From Gammaproteobacteria bacterium TMED92 (lineage in GTDB: Bacteria; Pseudomonadota; Gammaproteobacteria; Pseudomonadales; Azotimanducaceae), in assembly GCA_002170355.2 (NCBI GenBank), contig NHET02000014.1:9433-18723 (forward strand): 9,291 bases of DNA, written 5' to 3'. The notes beneath the pieces were generated by a model, which saw only the letters and a program-made list of their open reading frames with translations, ran no database searches and was not told the origin of the DNA. The translations under genes were made by a program, and so were the position numbers. Shown here piece after piece: positions 1 to 6,068 of this stretch (position 1 is the stretch's first letter; every line of letters begins with the position of its first letter).

Positions 1-389
1 AAGGCTTGATTACTGTCCCCGTGGGACGCCAGCACCAGGCGTAAGGCTAATGGCCCCCACGTTTTGCCAGCAAATTGAAACACGCCTTCTTGCGCAAAAT
101 AAGTGGCCACACCATTGGCGGAAAACTGTACCCGCCCGCGTTGCAGCGGCAGCAAGCGCGAAACGTCGTTTTTGCCGGGTAACACACGCAGATTTACGTT
201 GTAGTGGTCCTTTAATATTTTGCCAATACCCACAGCTTGGTTGTAGCCGGTGGTACCAAGATTGTAAGCACTCCAGGCCATGGTGCGCGGGAACTTCGGT
301 GTGAACTCAGCGTCGTTGCTGTGGGCCAGCGCGCTCACGCACATGGCCAGCGTGGCCGCAAACAGCCGATATACAATTGCTGAGTTCAT
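1..389 (-). CDS. TAXI-family TRAP transporter solute-binding protein, N-terminal part (runs off left edge)
   Basis: Periplasmic substrate receptor of a TRAP-TAXI transporter, which would deliver an organic solute to a membrane permease driven by an ion gradient. The first 129 residues are in the window. Residues 1-22 form a signal peptide (hydrophobic LFAATLAMCVSALA, likely cleaved after ALA). The mature part opens with a strand and the signature GTTGYNQAVGIGKIL (residues 45-59), then LRVLPGKNDVSRLLPLQRGR (68-87), matching the first lobe of TAXI receptors, where a glycine-rich turn and an 'RLLPLQRG' helix contact the ligand. The start is supported by GAGGGG four bases upstream of the ATG and by the signal peptide beginning there. 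The frame is open to the window edge. The permease is not in view, and the ligand cannot be told from this part. Confidence 0.85.
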   Translation of the reverse strand, partial: MNSAIVYRLFAATLAMCVSALAHSNDAEFTPKFPRTMAWSAYNLGTTGYNQAVGIGKILKDHYNVNLRVLPGKNDVSRLLPLQRGRVQFSANGVATYFAQEGVFQFAGKTWGPLALRLVLASHGDSNQA

Positions 390-444
390 TTAACCCCTCG
401 TCGATCCAAGCCAAGACACCTGCAGCGTGCGCGACGCCATCGGC

Positions 445-473
445 AATGTAGGGTGTGGCAGCGGAAGGGTCAA
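445..473 (-). promoter_or_regulatory. Sigma70-like promoter for the TAXI receptor gene
   Basis: On the minus strand a -35 box TTGACC (468-473, five of six consensus bases) and a -10 box TACATT (445-450, four of six) are separated by exactly 17 bases. Transcription would start near 438 and give a leader of about 50 nt before the ATG at 389. Position and spacing are seen directly; activity is inferred. Confidence 0.55.
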
Positions 474-1022
474 GCGACCTGGCGAGTTTGCGCAGCACCG
501 CGAGCGCCACAGTGGTTGCGTAACGAAATCATGCAATCGCTATTTATTCGGCACGAGACGGTTGGGTTCTGAAGCAATTGCACAGTGCTGGAACGCCGCG
601 TAAAAACACGCTTGTGGGCGCGTCGATTTAGCGCGCATGCGCGTCCAGGGGAGGTAATCGAGGTACGCATCCGCTCGAGCCTGATCGTTCTCCCCACGTC
701 GCAGTTGACGACCACCATTTTGTCGGTGTCCTTGGGGCTTTTTCGAGGCACGCATGCGCCGTAGCAAAACGTTGTCGCCATGTCGGCATAGACTTGGCAG
801 TAAACAGCGTCACGCCGTTGCTGGTGCTCCAGTCGATAACTGTTGCTGAGCGCTCGAAACCGCGAGTTCCTACCCGGCAGTTCCTTGGTTAATATCCGCC
901 GTCGCATAGATTGGCGTCTGTGTTGTTTGCGCCGTAGTTTTGTGTCTGCCGTAACATCGGGCCTGTTATCACACTAGGGCGATGTCTCTTTAACTGCTAA
1001 CCGCCTTTGGAAACCGAGCAAT
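474..1022. other. Gene-poor spacer, no convincing coding sequence
   Basis: This stretch of about 550 bases upstream of two divergent genes holds no frame I can recognise. A minus-strand frame is open from 907 to 470 (145 codons), but its composition is rich in Arg, Cys and Thr without the hydrophobic pattern of a folded protein. No Shine-Dalgarno site marks its start and no motif is visible. Short pieces in other minus frames look more protein-like (for instance around 780-850, with an IDWSTSNGVTLF string) but are soon closed by stops, so an eroded pseudogene is possible. A perfect 12-base palindrome, CGCGCATGCGCG, lies at 632-643. Confidence 0.5.
940..969 (+). promoter_or_regulatory. Weak candidate promoter for the CPBP protease and esterase genes
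   Basis: TTGTGT at 940-945 and TGTTAT at 964-969 are spaced by 18 bases, about 50 bases before the ATG at 1023. Each box departs from consensus, so this is only a plausible sigma70 site placed where one is needed. Confidence 0.25.
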
Positions 1023-1589
1023 ATGGGTCGATTACAGCGACAAGCCGACAGCAATACCACAGCAGTTACGACCTTTTTGCAGGTCGTGTGCCGACACGGT
1101 GTGCTAATGGGTTCGACTGCGATCGTGCTTGCGCTAATTGCTGACGGCTCTGTGTTAACGCCGGCGTTGGCGGCGGTTGTGCAAGGTCCGCTGCCTTATG
1201 TCTTTGCATTGGCGGTCATCGTTGGTCTGTTTTTGGGCTATTTACGCTTCAGGTCGTTTCACAATGCACGTTATCAATGGCCATGGATCGCTTATCTGTT
1301 TTACATTTCGGTTGTTGAGGAGATGGCATTTCGTCTTTATCTTCCGGCTATGTTGGAATCTGCTGCGGGTGCGACTGCTGCGGTGTTATTGAGTAATGCA
1401 TTGTTTGCTGCGCTTCATTATTTCACCCTGCGGTGGAAATTCAGCCACTGTGTTGTTACGGGTTTGGGTGGTGTTGGGCTTAGTCGTCTACTAGAGACTT
1501 CTGGCGACCTGATGTTAGTGATTCTGGTGCACTTTATTGCGACTTTTCTCAATACACCAAGGGCGCCCGAAGCATCTTCTAAAGTTTAG
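1023..1589 (+). CDS. CPBP-family intramembrane metalloprotease (CAAX protease/bacteriocin-processing type)
   Basis: Small polytopic membrane protein of 188 residues in the CPBP (Abi/Rce1-like, PF02517) family, whose members are intramembrane glutamate/histidine metal-dependent proteases or protein-maturation factors in the inner membrane. Hydrophobic segments lie near residues 28-50, 56-75, 86-98, 112-134 and 160-177. Motif 1 is EEMAFR (E99, E100, R104); motif 2 is FAALH (F128 to H132); a third histidine sits in the last helix (H170, in ILVHFIATFLN). The usual HxxxN of the last motif is not exact, the Asn being at 177, so activity is not certain. The ribosome site is weak (GGA about 11 bases, GAG four bases upstream). 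It precedes the esterase gene by 44 bases on the same strand and may be co-transcribed. The substrate is unknown. Confidence 0.8.
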   Translation: MGRLQRQADSNTTAVTTFLQVVCRHGVLMGSTAIVLALIADGSVLTPALAAVVQGPLPYVFALAVIVGLFLGYLRFRSFHNARYQWPWIAYLFYISVVEEMAFRLYLPAMLESAAGATAAVLLSNALFAALHYFTLRWKFSHCVVTGLGGVGLSRLLETSGDLMLVILVHFIATFLNTPRAPEASSKV

Positions 1590-1633
1590 GTATAAAGCAG
1601 CAAAGATTGCTTTGGCAGGGCCAGTGAACTGAT

Positions 1634-3187
1634 ATGAATCGCCGAGAATTTGTCCTCAGTGGCGCGACCAGCGCGCTATTACTTAGCAGTGGTTGCAGTG
1701 GCACGCAGCCTCAGTTGTCACCGATTGTCAGTGCGCCTGCAGGCAAGCTGCAGGGCCACATTGTGGATGGTGTGCATAAATTTTTGGGCATTCCCTATGC
1801 GCAACCACCCTTTGGCGAGCGACGGTGGATGGCACCGGTGCGGCGTGCACCTTGGGCCGACGTGCTGCAAGCAACCCGTTACGGCCAGATTTGTCCGCAG
1901 ACGGGAGGCCTTGGCTTTGACGCTCTAACAGAGGGTGAAGACTGTTTGAACCTCAACATCTGGACTCCAGACCCGGGAGCGCGTGATCTTCCGGTTATGG
2001 TTTGGGCTCACGGTGGTGGTCAGGTGTCTGGTACCGGGGCAAATGAGCTGTACGACGGTGGTCATTTTGCCACCGAGGGCGTGGTTCTAGTGACCTGTAA
2101 TCGACGCTTAGGCGCCGAGGGCTACCTGTATTTAGAGGAGTTGTTTGGCGACGCTGTCGGCCCCGGCAACCTGGGGGTACAAGATCTGATTTGTGTTTTG
2201 CAGTGGGTAGCCGACAACATCACGGCCTTTGGTGGTAACCCGAATAACGTCACGCTGTTTGGTGAATCCGGTGGTGCGGCGGCCACCCAAGCGGCCATCG
2301 CGACGCCAGGATCTAGAGGATTAGTGCACAAGGCGATTTTGCAGAGTGGTGGACATGCCGTGCAACGTCCAGCCAGCGCCAACGCGATTGCTGAGCATGT
2401 CGTGAAGCAATTGGCGATCGAGCCGGGCGATGTCGATGCGCTGCGCCAGGTGCCGTGGCAAAGACTAGTTGAACTGTATCCGCAGCTAGAGGCACGGACC
2501 GAGTGGGCGCAGCCGCAGCTCTATTTGCCGGTGCTCAATCAGCACATGCCCGTGCACCCGGTTGATGCGCCGCATGCTGGCATTGGTTTGGACATTGACT
2601 ATTTGATTGGCGGCTGTCGCGACGAAGCGAATTTGTTTGCCGCGCTGTTAGACTTGCCAGGCAGTCAGTTTGATCGGCGGGCGCGTCAAGTGACTGCTGC
2701 GGCAGGCGCGGATTGGGCTGCAGTGCTTGCTCGTTACAACCAAGTACGCCCAGAGTTAGATGCCGAGGAATGCTTTACTGCTGCAGTGGGTGATATGTGG
2801 TTTCGCGTACCAAGTTTACGCATAGCGGAAGGACATCAACGCCATTCCAAGCGTGCTACCTACGTTTACCAATTCGACTGGTCGTCGCCATTTCTTGGCG
2901 CCGCGCACGCACTAGATCTAATGGTATTCGGTAACGGCTTGCCGTTCTCGTGGTTGGCTGGATTGAAAGATTACGATAAAACAGCGAACTTCATGCGCAA
3001 GGCTTGGGTGGCGTTTGCTCACTCTGGCAACCCCGAGGTACTGGTCCAGCCTTGGCCCACCTATAAGAGGCAACAGGCAACCCTCAGTATTAACGAATCG
3101 ACGTCATTGTTGGCGCAGTCGTATCGACAACAATTCCCAATGCTCGAACCAGCGATTCAAAGCAACTGGCAGGCCGCCGGGTTATAA
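1634..3187 (+). CDS. Type-B carboxylesterase (alpha/beta hydrolase) with twin-arginine signal
   Basis: Carboxylesterase/lipase of the cholinesterase-like type-B family (PF00135), 517 residues, the normal length. It hydrolyses carboxylic esters by a Ser-Glu-His triad. The N-terminus NRREFVL (residues 2-8) followed by a hydrophobic stretch is a Tat-type signal. C21 follows SSG, so a lipoprotein is possible, though the lipobox is atypical. The family opening FLGIPYAQPPFGERRW is at 50-65. The oxyanion loop HGGG is at 126-129, nucleophile S212 is in GESGG (family GESAG), the acid is E331 in CRDEANLF, and the base is H425 in GAAHALDLMVFG. All catalytic parts are therefore present and the product should act outside the cytoplasm. 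The Shine-Dalgarno is weak. The last two codons overlap the convergent selenoprotein gene. The physiological ester is unknown. Confidence 0.92.
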   Translation: MNRREFVLSGATSALLLSSGCSGTQPQLSPIVSAPAGKLQGHIVDGVHKFLGIPYAQPPFGERRWMAPVRRAPWADVLQATRYGQICPQTGGLGFDALTEGEDCLNLNIWTPDPGARDLPVMVWAHGGGQVSGTGANELYDGGHFATEGVVLVTCNRRLGAEGYLYLEELFGDAVGPGNLGVQDLICVLQWVADNITAFGGNPNNVTLFGESGGAAATQAAIATPGSRGLVHKAILQSGGHAVQRPASANAIAEHVVKQLAIEPGDVDALRQVPWQRLVELYPQLEARTEWAQPQLYLPVLNQHMPVHPVDAPHAGIGLDIDYLIGGCRDEANLFAALLDLPGSQFDRRARQVTAAAGADWAAVLARYNQVRPELDAEECFTAAVGDMWFRVPSLRIAEGHQRHSKRATYVYQFDWSSPFLGAAHALDLMVFGNGLPFSWLAGLKDYDKTANFMRKAWVAFAHSGNPEVLVQPWPTYKRQQATLSINESTSLLAQSYRQQFPMLEPAIQSNWQAAGL

Positions 3188-3730
3188 GTCAGCGCCGGTG
3201 CTCGATACTTGATTAAGTAAAATTCTCCGCGCTTGCTGGTAAGCGTCGGCGGCGCGCTGGTCGATTTGCTGCTCGTTGCAACTGCCCAGAGGGTGTTGTA
3301 GCAACGCAAACGGGTAGTTAGCGACGCCTAACATACGCGCTATGTTTTTTGCGGTCACCTCAAAGGGTGTTGTGCACAACACCACCGCGGGCTTACCAAA
3401 CTGTTCGTAAATCACGCCGTCATGCAAACTGCACGTCGAACAAGAGCCTCAGTCACCGTTAGCGGTCAATAAAAAATCGCTGCGTGCGGCTAATTCGGCG
3501 AGCACACCGTCCTCGGCTGGGGCGCTGGCATTGGTCTTAAAAACCATATCTTCAAGAATTTCGCAGCGATCGTTGCGGCGAAACAGTTCTGCGGTTTTTA
3601 GCAGCAGTGGTCGCGCGTTGGCTTTACCGTTAGACAATAAAGCAATGCGTCGATGGCTTAGTGAGCTCAAACGTGGCGCCAATTTATTGTCCTGAATTGG
3701 GCTGGTTGCGGTTGGGTCGAGCAATTGCAT
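3182..3730 (-). CDS. UGSC-family selenoprotein, UGA at codon 94 read as selenocysteine
   Basis: A 182-residue protein interrupted only by TGA at 3449-3451 (codon 94). Read through, it gives GD-U-GSCSTCSLHDGVIYEQFG, which fits what I know as the 'UGSC family (seleno)protein', seen mainly in marine and other environmental bacteria. Before the TGA it has NGKANA (34-39) and KTNASAPAED (66-75); after it GKPAVVLCTTPFEVTA (112-127) and YPFALLQHPLGSC (139-151). Both halves belong to one family, so the TGA is in the middle of the conserved core. U94-G-S-C97 is a UxxC redox pair like thioredoxin CxxC, with C100 three residues on. The start at 3730 is set by AAGGA seven bases upstream; an in-frame ATG 13 codons earlier lacks such a site. 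A stem-loop follows the UGA. The gene lies 41 bases downstream of the 347-residue partner. A redox role is inferred; the substrate is unknown. Confidence 0.88.
3417..3439 (-). promoter_or_regulatory. Candidate bacterial SECIS stem-loop directing selenocysteine insertion
   Basis: In the minus-strand mRNA, bases 3439-3430 (UCGACGUGCA) pair with 3426-3417 (UGCAUGACGG) around a three-base loop GUU (3429-3427). Pairs from the top are A-U, C-G, G-C, U-A, G-U, C-G, one A.A mismatch, then G-C, C-G and U-G. The loop starts 19 nt after the UGA and its first base is G, followed by U. Bacterial SECIS elements, bound by the elongation factor SelB, sit inside the coding region just after the UGA and carry a G at the top of the loop, so distance and loop both fit. 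The fold was drawn by hand; no energy was computed. Confidence 0.7.
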
Positions 3731-3737
3731 AGTGGTT

Positions 3738-3742
3738 TCCTT
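3738..3742 (-). promoter_or_regulatory. Ribosome binding site deciding the selenoprotein start
   Basis: AAGGA on the minus strand, seven bases before the ATG at 3730. It selects the MQLLDPT start over the upstream in-frame ATG (MQSPVTHL) at about 3769, which overlaps the end of the preceding gene and has no comparable site. Confidence 0.65.
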
Positions 3743-3771
3743 CAAATGTGTTACGGGACTTTGCATGGACT

Positions 3772-4815
3772 TTAGCAGTCTATGCAGACTCCAATGGCTT
3801 CGCTTTGCATTATTGAAGCGCGAGTGCGGCTCCAAGATGGAATGAATGACGAGTGGCCACCGGCGTCGCCGCCACCGACCACCAACAAAATATCGTCGGC
3901 GCTGAGGCCGCGATGGCAGTCCTCGCGTTCTTGCAGCGCGTACTCACGAGGGCTGAATTTACCGATGCGGCGCAGCGTTTCCTCGCTGCGTTTCGCGTGT
4001 TCGAACAGGAACAGTCGGGCATCAGATTTACTGAAATTGCTGGCCGCGACTATTTCCGCGTGCTCCGGTGACAAGACAACGGCACTTTGGCCGATGCTGA
4101 TGCAGCCACAGTTGGCCATGCCATCGGCAATGGTCTCTAGTACCGCTTCGGCACTCTGACCGCCATGGTTTTCTATATTTACAAAGCCGCCACCGGCGAA
4201 AACGGTTACGGAACTGACCTCGGATGGATAGCCCAAGTCTTCGTTGAGGCCTTGCCAAGGGTTTTTATCGGCGCGTTCGGCAATGCAAAAACTGTATTTG
4301 CCGGGATTGCCTTGGGTCGATTTGTCGGCAATTCCCGGAGTCATGCGAAATATATTCAAAATAACCAGACGCACGGCTCTGCCAATAGTTGCGTTTGCGC
4401 GGTTGCCTGGGCCAAAGAGATTTACCCCAGCGTTCATGCCAATGTCGTCGACGATAGGGCCGCTGACCACAAGTAGGGGAGCTGAACCTCCGGTGCTGGC
4501 GGTGCTGCCGTGAAAATTGAAAGGTTTTTTTGCCATGGCTTCGAAAGCCGCAACCACAACCGGGAAATATTCGGGTAAACAGCCGGCCATGACCGCGTTG
4601 ACCGCGGCGCCGTGCAGCGTCAGATCAATTTGTGTGGCCGGGTGATGAGCAATTACAGTTTCTGCGGGACGCCCCTTCATTTGTAACATCGCCGCCACGC
4701 GACCTGCTTCTGGCGGCACCACTGGCAGTCCGTCTGTCCAGCCTTGGGCGTAGCAATAATCTATGGCGTCGAGCACATCGTCTGCAACGTCGTGTTGAGT
4801 TGGTGGCGCGTTCAT
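3772..4815 (-). CDS. Conserved protein of unknown function, partner of the UGSC selenoprotein
   Basis: A soluble 347-residue protein without signal peptide or membrane segments. I recognise it as a conserved family of unknown biochemistry that, from memory, is found beside or fused to UGSC domains. Recognisable blocks are YCYAQGWTDGLPVVPP (20-35), AVNAVMAGCLPEYFPVV (71-87), GSTASTGGSAPLLVVSGPI (103-121), FGPGNRANATIGRAVRLV (134-151), PGKYSFCIAE (171-180), and near the end LLVVGGGDAGGHSSFIP (310-326). The glycine-rich blocks and the conserved-looking Cys in MAGC (C79) and FCIAE (C177) suggest a ligand or redox site, but that is inference. The start at 4815 is chosen for AGGGGGA just upstream; a GTG seven codons earlier is in frame but less well placed. 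The stop is 41 bases before the selenoprotein ATG, so one mRNA is likely. Confidence 0.8.
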   Translation of the reverse strand: MNAPPTQHDVADDVLDAIDYCYAQGWTDGLPVVPPEAGRVAAMLQMKGRPAETVIAHHPATQIDLTLHGAAVNAVMAGCLPEYFPVVVAAFEAMAKKPFNFHGSTASTGGSAPLLVVSGPIVDDIGMNAGVNLFGPGNRANATIGRAVRLVILNIFRMTPGIADKSTQGNPGKYSFCIAERADKNPWQGLNEDLGYPSEVSSVTVFAGGGFVNIENHGGQSAEAVLETIADGMANCGCISIGQSAVVLSPEHAEIVAASNFSKSDARLFLFEHAKRSEETLRRIGKFSPREYALQEREDCHRGLSADDILLVVGGGDAGGHSSFIPSWSRTRASIMQSEAIGVCIDC

Positions 4816-4819
4816 AATG

Positions 4820-4826
4820 TCCCCCT
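4820..4826 (-). promoter_or_regulatory. Ribosome binding site deciding the 347-residue gene start
   Basis: AGGGGGA on the minus strand ends four bases before the ATG at 4815. It lies between that ATG and the alternative in-frame GTG at 4836, and so favours the ATG. Confidence 0.6.
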
Positions 4827-4899
4827 GTTGTTGCACTGGATGGCGCGGTCGGTGCGCAGACCAAGATTAACTACGGTTGCAAAGTCTGAGCAAGTCGTC

Positions 4900-4932
4900 G
4901 CGCTTGTGCTGCTGTGCAAACTTTACAAGCGC
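4900..4932. repeat. Inverted repeat in the divergent promoter spacer
   Basis: GCGCTTGT (4900-4907) and ACAAGCGC (4925-4932) are perfect 8-base inverted arms around 17 bases. They lie in the middle of the 219-base spacer between the divergent 347-residue gene and the haloalkane-dehalogenase-like gene. The arm centres are about 25 bases apart, over two helix turns, which could suit a dimeric regulator controlling both directions, or could be chance. A TATATT box lies at 4950-4955 on the plus strand, but I found no good -35 partner; no clear promoter could be assigned in either direction. Confidence 0.35.
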
Positions 4933-5034
4933 AACCCCTCGTGCCGAGTTATATTTCTATTTCTGCGGCAGTCCTGGTATGGCACCGGGAACAGCTCATA
5001 AGCAGCGACTGAGAGCACTACAGAGGGGGAAGAG

Positions 5035-6003
5035 ATGACGGAATTTGTGCGCACTGCGGAAGAAAATTTCGAAAAACTGCAAGATTTCAGCTATTCACCG
5101 AACTACCACATGTGGCAAGACCTGCGCATGCATTACATAGACGAAGGTCCGACAAATGCGCCGGTCATGTTGCTGATGCACGGTATGCCGACGTGGTCGT
5201 ATCTGTATCGCAACATGATCCCTGGATTGGTGCAGGCGGGATATCGCTGCATAGCGCCAGATCACTTGGGCTTTGGTCGGTCTGACAAACCCACGGATTT
5301 ACACTGGTATACCGTTGCGCGACACACTGAGGTTTTGACCTCGCTGATTGTTGAGTTGGACTTACGCAACATTACTCTTGTGTGCCAGGACTGGGGTGGG
5401 CCTACGGGCCTGGCGCAGGCGGCTATGATGCCAGAGCGCTTCGACCACCTGGTGATTATGAACACTTGGCTACACCACCCTGAGTATGAGTATTCAGAGG
5501 GTATAAGGCGTTGGAATGCGGGTTGGCAGCCCGGCGGCAACTTTGATCGCCCGGAACCTGATTTGGGTCTAATGATGCTGATGTCCGCTGGCTTGATGAC
5601 CCGCGAGCAATACGTGCCTGCATTCATGCAGGGCCAAGCGCCAGAATTGAGTGTTGCTGCCGCGGCCATGTACGAGGGTTATTCTGCGCCATATAGGGGT
5701 TTGCCCGATGCTGGATACAACGGCTTTCGGCGCTTCCCGCTGTCCATACCCATGGACAGCTATCACAACGGCAATGCTGCGGCGCAAACACTGCATTATC
5801 AAACCCTATTGAACTGGAACAAGGGGTGTCAGTTTATTTGGGGATGTAGCGACGACGTATTTGTTGAGAGCTGGGGCAGGCAATGGGCGCAACAGATGAA
5901 CGCGCCCTTTGATGCCATTCCCGAGGCTGGACACTTTCCGCAAAATACCCACGGCGAGCGTTTGGTGGAGCTAATACTGCAGCGCCGTAGCGAACAGGCG
6001 TAA
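5035..6003 (+). CDS. Alpha/beta hydrolase, haloalkane dehalogenase subfamily I (DhlA-like)
   Basis: Cytoplasmic 322-residue alpha/beta hydrolase. Family members cleave carbon-halogen bonds through an Asp nucleophile and release an alcohol and halide. The oxyanion loop is HGMPTWSYLYR (49-59). The nucleophile elbow CQDWGG gives D119 with the halide-binding W120, the acid is probably D273 (GCSDD), and the base is H300 (EAGHF). The cap segment YSAPYRGLPDAGYNGFRRFP (216-235) resembles that of Xanthobacter DhlA more than the DhaA/LinB type; W160 or W164 could be the second halide-binding Trp. Where DhlA has Glu after HG, this protein has M51, so the substrate may differ and a related hydrolase activity is not excluded. 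A strong Shine-Dalgarno (AGGGGGAAGAG) precedes the ATG. It is first of three genes in one direction, 65 bases before the acyl-CoA dehydrogenase. Confidence 0.82.
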   Translation: MTEFVRTAEENFEKLQDFSYSPNYHMWQDLRMHYIDEGPTNAPVMLLMHGMPTWSYLYRNMIPGLVQAGYRCIAPDHLGFGRSDKPTDLHWYTVARHTEVLTSLIVELDLRNITLVCQDWGGPTGLAQAAMMPERFDHLVIMNTWLHHPEYEYSEGIRRWNAGWQPGGNFDRPEPDLGLMMLMSAGLMTREQYVPAFMQGQAPELSVAAAAMYEGYSAPYRGLPDAGYNGFRRFPLSIPMDSYHNGNAAAQTLHYQTLLNWNKGCQFIWGCSDDVFVESWGRQWAQQMNAPFDAIPEAGHFPQNTHGERLVELILQRRSEQA

Positions 6004-6068
6004 TTGCGATGGTTAGGCGGGCAGAGTGTGGTTGGCGTTGCAACAGCCTTTAGGCAAATAGGGGAAAC

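Noticed and set aside
50..304. Plus-strand frame of 84 codons
   Set aside because: Antisense to the TAXI receptor coding sequence, which has a clear signal peptide and family motif.
307..510. Minus-strand GTG-start frame of 67 codons
   Set aside because: It runs out of frame into the TAXI signal peptide coding region and covers the likely promoter and leader, so it is best read as noncoding or remnant.
632..643. CGCGCATGCGCG palindrome as an operator
   Set aside because: A single GC-rich palindrome with no second copy and no regulator nearby; it may be chance.
470..907. Minus-strand open frame of 145 codons as a real gene
   Set aside because: No recognisable motif, unusual residue composition, no Shine-Dalgarno; its downstream end overlaps the good TAXI promoter.
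1594..1613. Short inverted repeat (AAAGCA with TGCTTT) as a terminator after the CPBP gene
   Set aside because: Six A/T-rich pairs and no following T-run; too weak to separate the protease gene from the esterase gene.
3449..3451. The TGA as a true stop or a pseudogene mutation
   Set aside because: The downstream half stays in frame with conserved family blocks to a proper TAA, the TGA is exactly at the family's Sec site, and a fitting hairpin follows. Random decay would not choose this codon.
4165..4513. Overlapping plus-strand frames of about 90-100 codons
   Set aside because: They are antisense shadows of the conserved 347-residue protein and have no motif of their own.
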